Positions 44,047 through 52,561 of a stretch of DNA of 60,077 nt are shown here, one piece after another. Within the stretch, counting starts at the first letter, position 1. Each line of letters opens with the position of its first letter. The translations under genes and the position numbers were made by a program. The notes beneath the pieces are model-generated. The model worked only from the letters and a program-made list of their open reading frames with translations. It did no database searches and had not been told where the DNA came from. The DNA comes from DASUBN01 sp035465695 (GTDB lineage Bacteria > Pseudomonadota > Gammaproteobacteria > Natronospirales > REEB76). The stretch is taken from assembly GCA_035465695.1 (NCBI GenBank), contig DATIVR010000123.1:1-60077 (forward strand), written 5' to 3'.

Positions 44047-45306
44047 TTGGACAAACTGCTCATCAATGGCGGCCGCAAGCTGGAAGGCGAGATCCGCATC
44101 TCCGGCGCCAAGAACGCCACGCTGCCCATCATCGCTGCCACCTTGCTGGCGGACACCCCTACCCACATCGCCAACGTGCCGCACTTGCACGATGTCACCA
44201 CCATGATTGAGCTCCTGGGCCGCATGGGTGTGAGCGTGACGATCAACGACCGCATGCGCATCGAGGTGGATGCCACCACCATCAAGCACTTCAGCGCACC
44301 TTACGAGCTGGTGAAGACCATGCGGGCATCCATCCTGGTACTGGGACCGTTGGTGGCGCGCTTCGGCGAGGCGGAAGTGTCGCTGCCGGGCGGCTGCGCC
44401 ATCGGCACGCGTCCGGTCAACCTGCATATCGCCGGCCTGGAAGCCATGGGCGCCGAGATCAAGGTCGAGAACGGCTACATCCGTGCCAGGGCCGGCCGCC
44501 TCAAGGGCGCCCGCATCTTCATGGATACCGTTTCGGTGACCGGCACCGAGAACCTGATCATGGCTGCGGCCCTGGCCGAAGGCGAGACGGTGATCGAGAA
44601 TGCCGCTCGCGAGCCCGAGGTGGTGGACTTGGCCTTATGCCTGAATCGGATGGGCGCGAAAGTGCAGGGCATGGGCACCGACACCATCACCGTACAGGGA
44701 GTGAAGAAGCTGCACGGTACGGATTATTCGGTGATGCCGGATCGCATCGAGACCGGCACCTATCTTTGCGCCGGCGTGATGACCGGTGGCCGGGTGAAGC
44801 TGCGCGACACCGATCCCGGCTTGCTGGATGCCGTGCTGGCCAAACTCGAGGAGAGTGGTGCGGCGCTGTCGAAAGGTGAGGACTGGATAGAGGTGGACAT
44901 GCGAGGCAAGCGTCTCAAGGCGGTATCGGTGAAGACCGCGCCTTATCCCGCCTTCCCCACCGACATGCAGGCGCAGTTCACCGCACTGAACCTCACCGCC
45001 GAGGGTACCGGCACCATCACCGAGACGGTGTTCGAGAATCGCTTCATGCACGTGCAGGAGATGCAGCGCATGGGCGCCAACCTGCGTCTGGAAGGCAATA
45101 CCACCATCAGCGAGGGCGTGGACAAGCTCACGGGCGCCCCCGTGATGGCCACCGACCTGCGGGCCTCGGCGGGTCTGGTGCTGGCGGGGCTGGTGGCCCA
45201 GGGTGAGACCACCGTGGAACGCATCTATCACATCGACCGTGGTTACGAGACCATCGAAGAGAAGCTGGGCCAGCTGGGCGCCAAGATCAAGCGCATCGCC
45301 GCCTAG
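44047..45306 (+). CDS. murA: UDP-N-acetylglucosamine 1-carboxyvinyltransferase
   Basis: First committed step of peptidoglycan synthesis: transfers enolpyruvate from PEP to UDP-GlcNAc. 419 residues from a TTG start (MDKLLINGG). Conserved ISGAKNATLPIIAATLL, and the active-site loop LPGGCAIGTRPVNLHI with Cys at residue 117, the fosfomycin-sensitive form; RASAGLVLAGL at the C-terminal domain. It follows ibaG and converges with degS, overlapping by 4 bases. Confidence 0.97.
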   Translation: MDKLLINGGRKLEGEIRISGAKNATLPIIAATLLADTPTHIANVPHLHDVTTMIELLGRMGVSVTINDRMRIEVDATTIKHFSAPYELVKTMRASILVLGPLVARFGEAEVSLPGGCAIGTRPVNLHIAGLEAMGAEIKVENGYIRARAGRLKGARIFMDTVSVTGTENLIMAAALAEGETVIENAAREPEVVDLALCLNRMGAKVQGMGTDTITVQGVKKLHGTDYSVMPDRIETGTYLCAGVMTGGRVKLRDTDPGLLDAVLAKLEESGAALSKGEDWIEVDMRGKRLKAVSVKTAPYPAFPTDMQAQFTALNLTAEGTGTITETVFENRFMHVQEMQRMGANLRLEGNTTISEGVDKLTGAPVMATDLRASAGLVLAGLVAQGETTVERIYHIDRGYETIEEKLGQLGAKIKRIAA

Positions 45307-46415
45307 CCTGTACCGGCGGGGCGCTCTGCCACGGTCACCTGCCGACTGAACTTCTTGCCGTCGTGGATCCCGCCCAAGGTGATGGCGGTGCCCGGCGGTT
45401 TGGCGGCGATGCGGTTCAAGGCATCGCTGCTGTTGTCCACTTCGTCCCCGTCCACCGAGTCGATCACGTCTCCCGGCATCAGGCCCGCGGCGGACGCCGG
45501 ACTCTGGGGCGTGACCCGGGTGATGAGGAATCCCCGGGTGTCCTTGAGGCGGAAAGCCTGTGCCAACTCGGGCGTGATGTCCTGGGGCTCGACGCCGAGC
45601 CAGCCACGCAGCACCCGGCCATAGTCGATGAGCTGGTGCATCACGCCATTCGCGAGGTTCACCGGGATGGCGAAGCCGATACCGTTCGAACCACCGCTGG
45701 GCGAGAACAGCGCGGTGTTGATGCCCACCAGTTCGCCGCGGGCGTTCACCAGGGCGCCCCCCGAGTTGCCGGGATTGATCGCGGCGTCGGTCTGGATGAA
45801 GTTTTCGAAGGTGGAGAGGCCGAGCTTGCTGCGGCCGGTGGCGCTGACGATGCCCTGGGTGACGGTCTGGCCCACGCCATAAGGATCGCCGATGGCCAGC
45901 ACCACGTCGCCCACCTTGAGGTCGTCCGAACGGCCGAGCTGGATCGGATCCAGGTTGTTGATGTCCACCTTGAGCAGGGCCAGGTCCGTGTCTGGATCGG
46001 TGCCCACCACCCGCGCCGCGGCGATACGTCCGTCCTGCAGGCCCACCTGGATGGCGTCCGCGTCCTTGATGACGTGGTAGTTGGTCAGGATGTAGCCATC
46101 GTTGCTGACGATGACCCCCGATCCCAGGCTGTTTTCCAGTTGGGCGGGCGGCCCATAGGTGCTGGGCAGGCTGGAGCCGGGCGCGACCTTGCCGTTGCGG
46201 GCGGTCTGACGTACATGGCGGGCACTGTGGACGTTGACCACCGCCGGCGAGCTCAAGGCCACCGCCTGCGAGTAGGATGCCACGGCCCCGTCGCTGGTCA
46301 CGCGGTTTCCCAGCAGTTCGGGTTTCAACCACACCACCACGAAGGCGGCCGCCAAGCCCACCACCACCGCCTGCAACAGAAAAAACAGCATCCTTACGAG
46401 GGTTTGCATGCGCAT
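45303..46415 (-). CDS. degS: DegS/DegQ-type periplasmic serine protease, one PDZ domain
   Basis: 370 residues. One N-terminal membrane anchor (about 8-30), trypsin-like domain with the triad H114, D144 and S218 (TNYHVI, DTDLALLKV, NPGNSGGAL), then a single PDZ domain (about 265-350: GVEPQDITPELAQAF). Single PDZ plus anchor fits DegS, which cleaves anti-sigma factor RseA in the envelope stress response; the position next to murA/petA also matches. DegS activity on RseA is inference; the rse genes are not in this window. Confidence 0.9.
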   Translation of the reverse strand: MRMQTLVRMLFFLLQAVVVGLAAAFVVVWLKPELLGNRVTSDGAVASYSQAVALSSPAVVNVHSARHVRQTARNGKVAPGSSLPSTYGPPAQLENSLGSGVIVSNDGYILTNYHVIKDADAIQVGLQDGRIAAARVVGTDPDTDLALLKVDINNLDPIQLGRSDDLKVGDVVLAIGDPYGVGQTVTQGIVSATGRSKLGLSTFENFIQTDAAINPGNSGGALVNARGELVGINTALFSPSGGSNGIGFAIPVNLANGVMHQLIDYGRVLRGWLGVEPQDITPELAQAFRLKDTRGFLITRVTPQSPASAAGLMPGDVIDSVDGDEVDNSSDALNRIAAKPPGTAITLGGIHDGKKFSRQVTVAERPAGTG

Positions 46416-46466
46416 ACGCTAACACGCAAGACGCCTTGCCGCTGGCGAGGCCGCGAAGCCGCTGTG

Positions 46467-46472
46467 TATAAT
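46467..46472 (+). promoter_or_regulatory. Candidate -10 element of the petABC operon
   Basis: Perfect TATAAT 102 bases before the petA ATG, in the degS/petA divergent gap; no convincing -35 at the right distance. The leader that follows contains a GGGGCC/GGCCCC hairpin at 46517-46533. Confidence 0.45.
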
Positions 46473-46574
46473 GCGCCGATATTTTTGGCCGTTTTCCACC
46501 CATAGAGGTGGGCCTAGGGGCCGCAAGGGCCCCATGGAACTGGCCACACCTCAGACCTTCAGGAGACGGGGTAC

Positions 46575-47165
46575 ATGAGCGACGAGATCGACCAGAGCCG
46601 GCGTCATTTTCTGACGGTGGCGACCGTGGTGGTCGGGGCAGTGGGTGCGGTGATGGCGGCAGTGCCGTTCGTCTCCTCCATGGAACCCAGCGCCCGGGCC
46701 AAGGCCCTCGGCGGACCCGTGGATATCGATGTCAGCAAGATCGAGCCGGGCGCCCAGATCAAGACCAAGTGGCGCGGCAAACCCACCTGGGTGGTGCAGC
46801 GCGGCCAGGAGGCCGTGGCCAACCTCAAGAAGCTGGACGCGCGCCTGCGCGACCCGGACTCCAAGGAAGACCAGCAGCCCAAGTACTGCAAGAACGAGTA
46901 CCGTTCCGTGAAGCCGGAACTGTTCGTGGTGGTGGGCATCTGCACCCATCTCGGCTGCTCGCCGCTCTACAAGCCCACTCCCAACGACCCCGAGGTCAGC
47001 ATGGATTGGCCCGGCGGCTTCTTCTGCCCTTGCCACGGCTCCAAGTACGACCTGGCAGGCCGTGTGTTCAAGGGTGTGCCGGCGCCGCTCAACCTGCAGG
47101 TGCCGCCTTACAAGTTCGTTTCCGACGCGGTGATCCGCGTGGGTGAAGACCAGGGAGCCGCGTGA
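46575..47165 (+). CDS. petA: Ubiquinol-cytochrome c reductase iron-sulfur subunit
   Basis: Rieske protein of the bc1 complex; accepts an electron from ubiquinol at the Qo site. 196 residues: a Tat-type N-terminus (SRRHFLTVATVVVGAVGAVM) forming the membrane anchor, then the cluster-binding domain with C123-T-H125-L-G-C128 and C151-P-C153-H154. All four ligands and the disulfide pair are intact. AGGAG lies 8-12 bases before the ATG. The stop overlaps the petB start region, first gene of petABC. Confidence 0.97.
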   Translation: MSDEIDQSRRHFLTVATVVVGAVGAVMAAVPFVSSMEPSARAKALGGPVDIDVSKIEPGAQIKTKWRGKPTWVVQRGQEAVANLKKLDARLRDPDSKEDQQPKYCKNEYRSVKPELFVVVGICTHLGCSPLYKPTPNDPEVSMDWPGGFFCPCHGSKYDLAGRVFKGVPAPLNLQVPPYKFVSDAVIRVGEDQGAA

Positions 47166-48619
47166 TGGCCAAGATCACCAGCGAAGACAATGACCGCGAT
47201 CTGATCGACGTCACCGGCGGCTGGCTCGCCGGGCTGCGCGACTGGATCGACGAGCGTTTCCCCATGACGGAGTTCTGGGAGAAGCATGTCTCCCAGTACT
47301 ACGCGCCCAAGAACTTCAACTTCTGGTATTTCTTCGGTTCCATCGCCGCCTTGATGCTGGTGAACCAGATCCTCACCGGCATCTTCCTGGCCATGAACTA
47401 CAAGCCGGATGCGAACGAAGCCTTCGCGTCCGTCGAGTACATCATGCGCGACGTGAACTGGGGCTGGCTGATCCGCTACATGCATTCGGTCGGCGCCTCC
47501 ATGTTCTTCGCGGTGGTCTACCTGCACATGTTCCGTGGCGTGATGTACGGCTCATATAAGAAGCCGCGCGAACTGCTGTGGATCTTCGGCGCACTGATCT
47601 ATCTGGCGCTGATGGCGGAAGCCTTCATGGGCTACCTGTTGCCCTGGGGCCAGATGTCCTATTGGGGCGCCCAGGTGATCATCTCGCTGTTCGGCGCCAT
47701 CCCGGTGATCGGCGACGGCCTGTCGCAGTGGATCCGCGGTGACTTCACCATCTCCGACATCACCCTCAACCGCTTCTTCGCCTTGCACGTGGTGGCGGTG
47801 CCGCTGGTGTTGATCGGTTTGGTGGTCTTCCACCTGATCGCGCTACACGAGGTGGGTTCCAACAACCCCGACGGCATCGAGATCAAGAAGAACAAGGACA
47901 AGAACGGTATCCCGGTGGACGGCATCCCGTTCCATCCGTACTACACCGTGAAGGACATCGTCGGTGTCACGGTATTCGCCGCGATCTTCGCCGGCATCGT
48001 GTTCTTCGCGCCGGGCCTTCACGGCATGTTCCTCGAGCCTGCCAACTTCGAGCCGGCCAACGCGCTCAAGACCCCGGATGACATCCATCCGCTGTGGTAC
48101 TTCGGCCCGTTCTACGCCATCCTGCGCTCCATTCCGGACAAGCTGACCGGCGTGGTCACCATGGGTGCGGCGATCCTGATGTTGTTCCTGCTGCCCTGGA
48201 TCGACAAGAATCCGATCAAGTCGTTGCGTTACCGCGGCGTGCTCTATCGCCGCCTGGTGATCGTGTTCGGCCTGACTTTCCTGGTGCTGGGTTACATAGG
48301 CATGCAGGCGGCTTCGCCGGTCTACGCGCAGATCGGCCAGCGCTTCGCTGAACTCTATTTCCTGTTCTTCGTGACCTCCTGGCTGTATTCCATGCCCCGC
48401 AGCAAGGGGTTCCTGGTAGGGACGTTCGTGGTGGTGATGGTGATCATCAGCATCTTCGACGCCATCGGCTGGGATCCCTCCGAAGCGCAACTCAAGCTGT
48501 ATTCCTGGCTGATACCCGGCGTATACAGCGCGGTGTTCATGTTGCTGCCGGCGTTCTTCCCCAGGACGAATCAGCCGGAGCCGGTGCCGGAGCGGGTGAC
48601 GGGCGGGAGGAGCCACTGA
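47165..48619 (+). CDS. petB: Cytochrome b of the bc1 complex, extended C-terminus
   Basis: 484 residues from ATG 47165 (overlaps the petA stop by 1 base). The two heme-b histidine pairs are visible: HSVGASMFFAVVYLH on helix B and HVVAVPLVLIGLVVFH on helix D. The Qo-site PEWY motif reads PLWY (HPLWYFGPFY). Typical relatives are about 400-430 residues; here about 60 extra residues after the SWLYSMPRSKG region add further hydrophobic segments before a short hydrophilic tail. Carries the Qo and Qi quinone sites in the inner membrane. Confidence 0.96.
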   Translation: MAKITSEDNDRDLIDVTGGWLAGLRDWIDERFPMTEFWEKHVSQYYAPKNFNFWYFFGSIAALMLVNQILTGIFLAMNYKPDANEAFASVEYIMRDVNWGWLIRYMHSVGASMFFAVVYLHMFRGVMYGSYKKPRELLWIFGALIYLALMAEAFMGYLLPWGQMSYWGAQVIISLFGAIPVIGDGLSQWIRGDFTISDITLNRFFALHVVAVPLVLIGLVVFHLIALHEVGSNNPDGIEIKKNKDKNGIPVDGIPFHPYYTVKDIVGVTVFAAIFAGIVFFAPGLHGMFLEPANFEPANALKTPDDIHPLWYFGPFYAILRSIPDKLTGVVTMGAAILMLFLLPWIDKNPIKSLRYRGVLYRRLVIVFGLTFLVLGYIGMQAASPVYAQIGQRFAELYFLFFVTSWLYSMPRSKGFLVGTFVVVMVIISIFDAIGWDPSEAQLKLYSWLIPGVYSAVFMLLPAFFPRTNQPEPVPERVTGGRSH

Positions 48620-48620
48620 C

Positions 48621-49352
48621 ATGAAGAAGCTAATCATCCTCGCCCTGCTGGCCGTGGCGCCGCTGGCGGCATCCGCCGAAGAGACCGGCATGGTCCCGGT
48701 GAACGTGGACATCAGCAACACCGCCTCGGTGCAGCGTGGCGCCAAGTACTTCGTCAACTACTGCATGGGCTGCCATTCGGCGCATTACGTGCGCTACAAC
48801 CGCCTGGGCGCGGATCTGGGCCTCAGCGACACGGAGCTGGAGAACTACCTGATGCCGGCGGGCGCCAAGCTCTCCGACACCATGGATAGCGCCATGCCGG
48901 CCTCGGACTCCGAGAAGTGGTTCGGCCGCACGCCGCCGGATCTCTCGCTGGAAGCGCGCAGCCGCGGCACTGACTGGATCTACAACTACCTGCGCTCCTT
49001 CTATGTCGACCCGAAGGCCGCCACCGGCGCCAATAACCTGGTGCTGCCGAATGCCGCCATGCCCGACGTGCTATGGGAGTTGCAAGGTCTGCAGAGGCCT
49101 GTCTACAAGTCCGACCAGGACAGCGCGGGCGGTGCCAAGACCTTCGACCACTTCGAGCAGGTCTCGCAGGGCAAGCTCACGCCTGAGCAGTTCGACCAGG
49201 TGGACTATGACATCACCAACTTCCTTAGCTACATCGGCGAGCCGGTGCAGCTGGAGCGCCGCGACCTGGGGCTCAAGGTGATCGGTTTCCTGATCCTGTT
49301 CTTCCTGTTCGCCTACATGCTGAAGCGCGAGATCTGGAAGGACGTCCACTGA
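48621..49352 (+). CDS. petC: Cytochrome c1
   Basis: 243 residues: signal peptide (KKLIILALLAVAPLAASA), heme-attachment site C-M-G-C-H within YCMGCHSAHYVRYNRL, a likely axial methionine in PNAAMPDVLWEL, and a C-terminal membrane anchor (GLKVIGFLILFFLFAYML). It passes electrons from the Rieske protein to soluble cytochrome c. It starts one base after the petB stop. The 59-bp gap after it contains a 10-bp perfect hairpin that may separate petABC from sspA. Confidence 0.97.
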   Translation: MKKLIILALLAVAPLAASAEETGMVPVNVDISNTASVQRGAKYFVNYCMGCHSAHYVRYNRLGADLGLSDTELENYLMPAGAKLSDTMDSAMPASDSEKWFGRTPPDLSLEARSRGTDWIYNYLRSFYVDPKAATGANNLVLPNAAMPDVLWELQGLQRPVYKSDQDSAGGAKTFDHFEQVSQGKLTPEQFDQVDYDITNFLSYIGEPVQLERRDLGLKVIGFLILFFLFAYMLKREIWKDVH

Positions 49353-49361
49353 ACCTTCGGT

Positions 49362-49387
49362 GCCGGACGGCGAGGGAGCCGTCCGGC
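49362..49387. other. 10-bp hairpin between petC and sspA
   Basis: GCCGGACGGC/GCCGTCCGGC with a 6-base loop, 9 bases after the petC stop. No T tract follows on the plus strand, so it may stabilise the petABC message 3' end or attenuate read-through into sspA. Confidence 0.55.
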
Positions 49388-49411
49388 GCATCACCCGCCT
49401 AGGGGTCCGCC

Positions 49412-50014
49412 ATGACGCTCTACTCAAGACCTGCCTGTCCCCATTCCCACCGTGTGCGCCTGGTGCTGGCGGAGAAGGGCATCGCCATGGACGTGGTGAA
49501 CGTGGAGGGCAGCAAGCTCCCCGAGGACCTGCTGGATCTGAACCCGTACAACAGCGTGCCTACGCTGGTGGACCGGGAGCTGGTGCTGTACGACCCTCGC
49601 ATCATCATGGAATACCTGGAAGAGCGCTTCCCGCACCCGCCGCTCATGCCCGTGGACCCCGTCACGCGGGCGCGTTTCCGGCTGGCACTGTTCCGGGTGG
49701 AGAGGGACTGGTACACGCTGGTGGACGAGATCGAGCAGTCCCCCGCCAAGCCGCATGCCCGCGCCAAGAAGATGCTGCGCGAGAGCCTGTTGGCAGCCTC
49801 CGATGCCTTCTCGGCTAAACCGTATTTCCTCAGCGATGAGTTCTCGCTGGTGGACTGCTCCATCGCGCCGATCCTGTGGCGCCTGAACAAGTATGAGGTC
49901 GAGCTTCCGGCCCAGGCCAAGGGCATCCACAAGTACGCGGAACGCCTGTTCAACCGCCCGGCATTCAAGCTCAGTCTTACTGACATCGAACGCGAGATGC
50001 GTCCGTCCCCGTAG
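49412..50014 (+). CDS. sspA: Stringent starvation protein A (GST-fold)
   Basis: 200 residues with a glutathione-transferase fold: thioredoxin-like N-terminal domain (TLYSRPACPHSHRVRLVLAEKGI, NPYNSVPTLVDRELVLYD) and a helical C-terminal domain. SspA binds RNA polymerase in enteric bacteria rather than acting as a transferase; the active-site residue pattern here agrees with SspA, and sspB follows. Start ATG 49412. Confidence 0.92.
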   Translation: MTLYSRPACPHSHRVRLVLAEKGIAMDVVNVEGSKLPEDLLDLNPYNSVPTLVDRELVLYDPRIIMEYLEERFPHPPLMPVDPVTRARFRLALFRVERDWYTLVDEIEQSPAKPHARAKKMLRESLLAASDAFSAKPYFLSDEFSLVDCSIAPILWRLNKYEVELPAQAKGIHKYAERLFNRPAFKLSLTDIEREMRPSP

Positions 50015-50146
50015 GGGCAGGGTTGCCGTCGGAAGATCCGCTGTTTCCGGGTCGTGGGCCCTGTTACACGAGTGACACATGAGTGTCGGCGCGGGCTCCC
50101 GGCCACTGACTGCAGCCCGCGGCGCTTTATCTTAGAATCCTTACCC

Positions 50147-50551
50147 ATGCTCTCCCGGAAGCCCTATTTCCTGCGCGCCATGCACCAATGGATCGTGGAC
50201 AGCCGTTCCACGCCGTACATGGTGGTGGATGTGAACGCCGGTGGGGTCGAGATCCCTCCCGGTTACGCGCAGGACGGCAAGCTGGTCCTCAACATCAGCT
50301 ATGAGGCCACCAACGGTCTCGAGTTGGGCCCGGAGTTTGTCTCCTTCGATGCCCGCTTCGGCGGGGTGTCGCGCCATGTGCGGGTGCCCATGGCAGCGAT
50401 CCTGGCGGTCTACGCCCATGAGAGCGGCCAAGGCATGCTGTTCGACGCCGAGGGAGATCCCCAGACTGCGGGTCCGGCCGGCAACCTGCCGGAGGGCGAT
50501 GGGCCGAAGCCCAGTCCCGGCAAGAAGCCGACCCTGAAGGTCATAAAATAA
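50147..50551 (+). CDS. sspB: ClpXP specificity-enhancing factor SspB
   Basis: 134 residues from ATG 50147; the frame is open upstream but only this start gives the conserved opening (SRKPYFLRAMHQWIVDSRSTPYMVV). Delivers ssrA-tagged proteins to ClpXP. The tag-binding domain is followed by an acidic/Pro linker and the ClpX-binding tail ending KPTLKVIK. TAGAAT at 50133-50138 lies too close to be its promoter unless the message is nearly leaderless. Confidence 0.95.
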   Translation: MLSRKPYFLRAMHQWIVDSRSTPYMVVDVNAGGVEIPPGYAQDGKLVLNISYEATNGLELGPEFVSFDARFGGVSRHVRVPMAAILAVYAHESGQGMLFDAEGDPQTAGPAGNLPEGDGPKPSPGKKPTLKVIK

Positions 50552-50574
50552 TTCCGGGTTTGCGGGAGAGCGCC

Positions 50575-51066
50575 ATGCCGGATCGCAACCGTCTCTCCCG
50601 TCTGGTCCACAAATTCGATTCTTACCCGGCCGGCCTGCGCCGCTTCCTCATCACCTGGGCCTTCGGCGGCACCGTGCACTTCGTGCGCACCGCCGGCGTG
50701 AAGTTCCAGGAGTTGACGGAGGAGCGCGCGGTACTGACCCTGGCCAATCGCCGCAAGGTGCAGAACCACATCGGCACGGTGCATGCCGCGGCGGTCGCGC
50801 TCATCGGCGAGACCGCCACTGGCGCCGTGTTCGGGATGAACGTGCCGGACGACAGACTACCCATCCTGAAGAGCATGCGCATCGACTACACCAGGAAGTC
50901 GCAGGGTGCGTTGCGCGCGGAGGCCTGGCTCGGTCCTGAGCAGCGGGCAGGTTTCGCCCGGGAGGAGAGGGGCGACATCGCCATCCCGGTGAGGATCACC
51001 GACGAGACAGGCGAGCCGACGGTCGAAGCCGAATACATCTGGGCTTGGAGAGCCAGGAAGAAGTGA
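50575..51066 (+). CDS. DUF4442 hotdog-fold protein
   Basis: 163 residues from ATG 50575 (GGGAG 7 bases upstream). The pattern is that of DUF4442 acyl-CoA thioesterase-like proteins: FVRTAGVKFQELTEERAVLTL, VQNHIGTVHAAAVALIGETATGA and the ending EYIWAWRARKK. Substrate unknown. Starts 23 bases after sspB and overlaps the macro-domain gene by 4 bases (GTGA), so the two are coupled. Confidence 0.85.
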   Translation: MPDRNRLSRLVHKFDSYPAGLRRFLITWAFGGTVHFVRTAGVKFQELTEERAVLTLANRRKVQNHIGTVHAAAVALIGETATGAVFGMNVPDDRLPILKSMRIDYTRKSQGALRAEAWLGPEQRAGFAREERGDIAIPVRITDETGEPTVEAEYIWAWRARKK

Positions 51067-51557
51067 TCGAGGTACTCCAGGCGGACATCACGCGGCTCGA
51101 CGTGGATGTCGTGGTCAACGCCGCCAACGAGGGCCTGTTGGGTGGCGGGGGAGTGGATGGCGCCATCCACCGGGCGGCGGGACCGGAACTGCTGGAGGCC
51201 TGCCGCAGGCTCGGTCCCTGTCCTACCGGTGAGGCCCGCATAACCCCGGGATTCCGGCTCAGAGCCCGCTGGATAGTGCACACGCCGGGCCCCGTGTGGA
51301 GGGGCGGCGCGCTCGGGGAGCCGCAGCTCCTGGAGGGTTGCTACCGCAACAGCTTTGCACTGGCGAAGGGCAACGCGGCTCGATCGATCGCTTTTCCCTG
51401 CATCAGCACCGGCATCTACGGATATCCCAAGCCATCCGCGGCGGCGATCGCGTGGCGCGTGATGCAAGACTGGTCTTCCGATTTTCCACGCATCGTCGCC
51501 TGTTGTTTCAGCGCCGAGGACGTGGAGATTTATCGTCACTTCGCCATACGGGGCTGA
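51063..51557 (+). CDS. Macro-domain protein (O-acetyl-ADP-ribose deacetylase-like)
   Basis: 164 residues from GTG 51063, which follows AGGAAG and overlaps the preceding stop; TTG 51045 is an alternative. Macro-fold signatures: LQADITRLDVDVVVNAANEGLLGGGGVDGAIHRAAG (ADP-ribose pocket, with the Asn and Asp used by YmdB-type enzymes) and PCISTGIYGYP. Likely removes O-acetyl groups from, or reverses, ADP-ribose modification. Last gene of the sspA-to-macro run. Confidence 0.9.
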   Translation: MIEVLQADITRLDVDVVVNAANEGLLGGGGVDGAIHRAAGPELLEACRRLGPCPTGEARITPGFRLRARWIVHTPGPVWRGGALGEPQLLEGCYRNSFALAKGNAARSIAFPCISTGIYGYPKPSAAAIAWRVMQDWSSDFPRIVACCFSAEDVEIYRHFAIRG

Positions 51558-51701
51558 GTGCCGACGCGACGACGAGCGTCGACTGCACCTCGGATCTGTC
51601 AACAATGTACGCCGTCCCGAGACAGTGATATATATACTGAATTCCGTGGGTAAGGGCGTGGGAACTCTTGGCGTGCCTCGCATGGCCCAGAGGGATATGT
51701 G

Positions 51702-52418
51702 ATGCGCGAGAGCTCAGAGTCGTCTGAATTGAACACCATCATGCAGCCTTGCCCGGTATGCACGCTGCAGCCCGTCTGTGTTCCCTGGGGACTGGAACAG
51801 GACGACCTGGAGCGGCTTGAGCGAATCGTGGAGCATCCGGCCGCCTTCGCCTCAGGCAGCCAATTGTTCCGCTTCGGTGATCCTCTGCGCGCCATCTATG
51901 TGGTGCGCGGTGGCGCGTTCAAGAACTTCCGCACCGACAGCTGGGGTCGAGAGCGGGTGTTGGGCTTCAGCCTGGCGGGCGAACTGGTCGGAATCGACGG
52001 GATCTACCCGCGCCGCCACGTCTCCCATGCGGTCGCGTTGCAGGAGAGCCTGGTCTGCGCGCTGCCTTATGCAGCGCTGGCGGAACGCATGGAGCAGAGC
52101 GAGGGCCTGCGCCGCCAGATCTTCCGTCTGGTCAGCCGCGATACCGGCCAAAGCTTCGCCATGACACGTGACACCACGGCTGACCAGCGGGTGGCGCGTT
52201 TCCTGCTGGATGTCTCGCAGCGCCAGCAGCGCCAAAGCCGGTCCGCCACCCATCTGGACCTGCCGATGTCCCGGCTGGACCTGGGCAACTATCTGCGGCT
52301 GAGCGGCGAGGCAGTTGACCGGGTGTTCGAGCGCTTCGTCGCGCGCGACCTGCTGGTGCTTGGCGAAGGCAGGGTCGAACTGCTCGACCTGAAAAATATT
52401 ATTTCGGTAGCGCACTGA
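51702..52418 (+). CDS. fnr: FNR-type oxygen-responsive transcription regulator
   Basis: 238 residues from ATG 51702 (AGAGGGA 6 bases upstream). The iron-sulfur cysteines match E. coli FNR: C17-x2-C20-x5-C26 plus C119 (QESLVCALPY), so a [4Fe-4S] oxygen switch is expected. cNMP-like barrel (about 40-150) and C-terminal helix-turn-helix (about 185-215). In the recognition helix the E-x-x-S-R of FNR is E203-x-x-D206-R207, a Ser-to-Asp change at a DNA-contact position. A GTGAT half-site lies at 51625-51629 beside a TATACT -10 (51633-51638), allowing autoregulation. Two hemerythrin-like genes follow. Confidence 0.92.
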   Translation: MRESSESSELNTIMQPCPVCTLQPVCVPWGLEQDDLERLERIVEHPAAFASGSQLFRFGDPLRAIYVVRGGAFKNFRTDSWGRERVLGFSLAGELVGIDGIYPRRHVSHAVALQESLVCALPYAALAERMEQSEGLRRQIFRLVSRDTGQSFAMTRDTTADQRVARFLLDVSQRQQRQSRSATHLDLPMSRLDLGNYLRLSGEAVDRVFERFVARDLLVLGEGRVELLDLKNIISVAH

Positions 52419-52443
52419 GGCATTGACCTTAAACAGCCCGAGA

Positions 52444-52457
52444 GTGATGCTCATCAG
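52444..52457. promoter_or_regulatory. Candidate FNR-family operator upstream of hemerythrin gene 1
   Basis: GTGAT-GCTC-ATCAG: the FNR core TGAT-N4-ATCA is perfect, but both outermost bases differ from TTGAT-N4-ATCAA. It lies between the fnr stop and the first hemerythrin gene; TGTAAT at 52475-52480 is a possible -10 downstream. Confidence 0.5.
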
Positions 52458-52561
52458 CGGTCTTGAGGGGTTTATGTAATTGGGATGACACGACATGCTG
52501 GGCCGGTCGCGGCTCACCCGCGCGTGCGCCCGTAACCTGCGGATGCGCAGCACCGGAAGCC

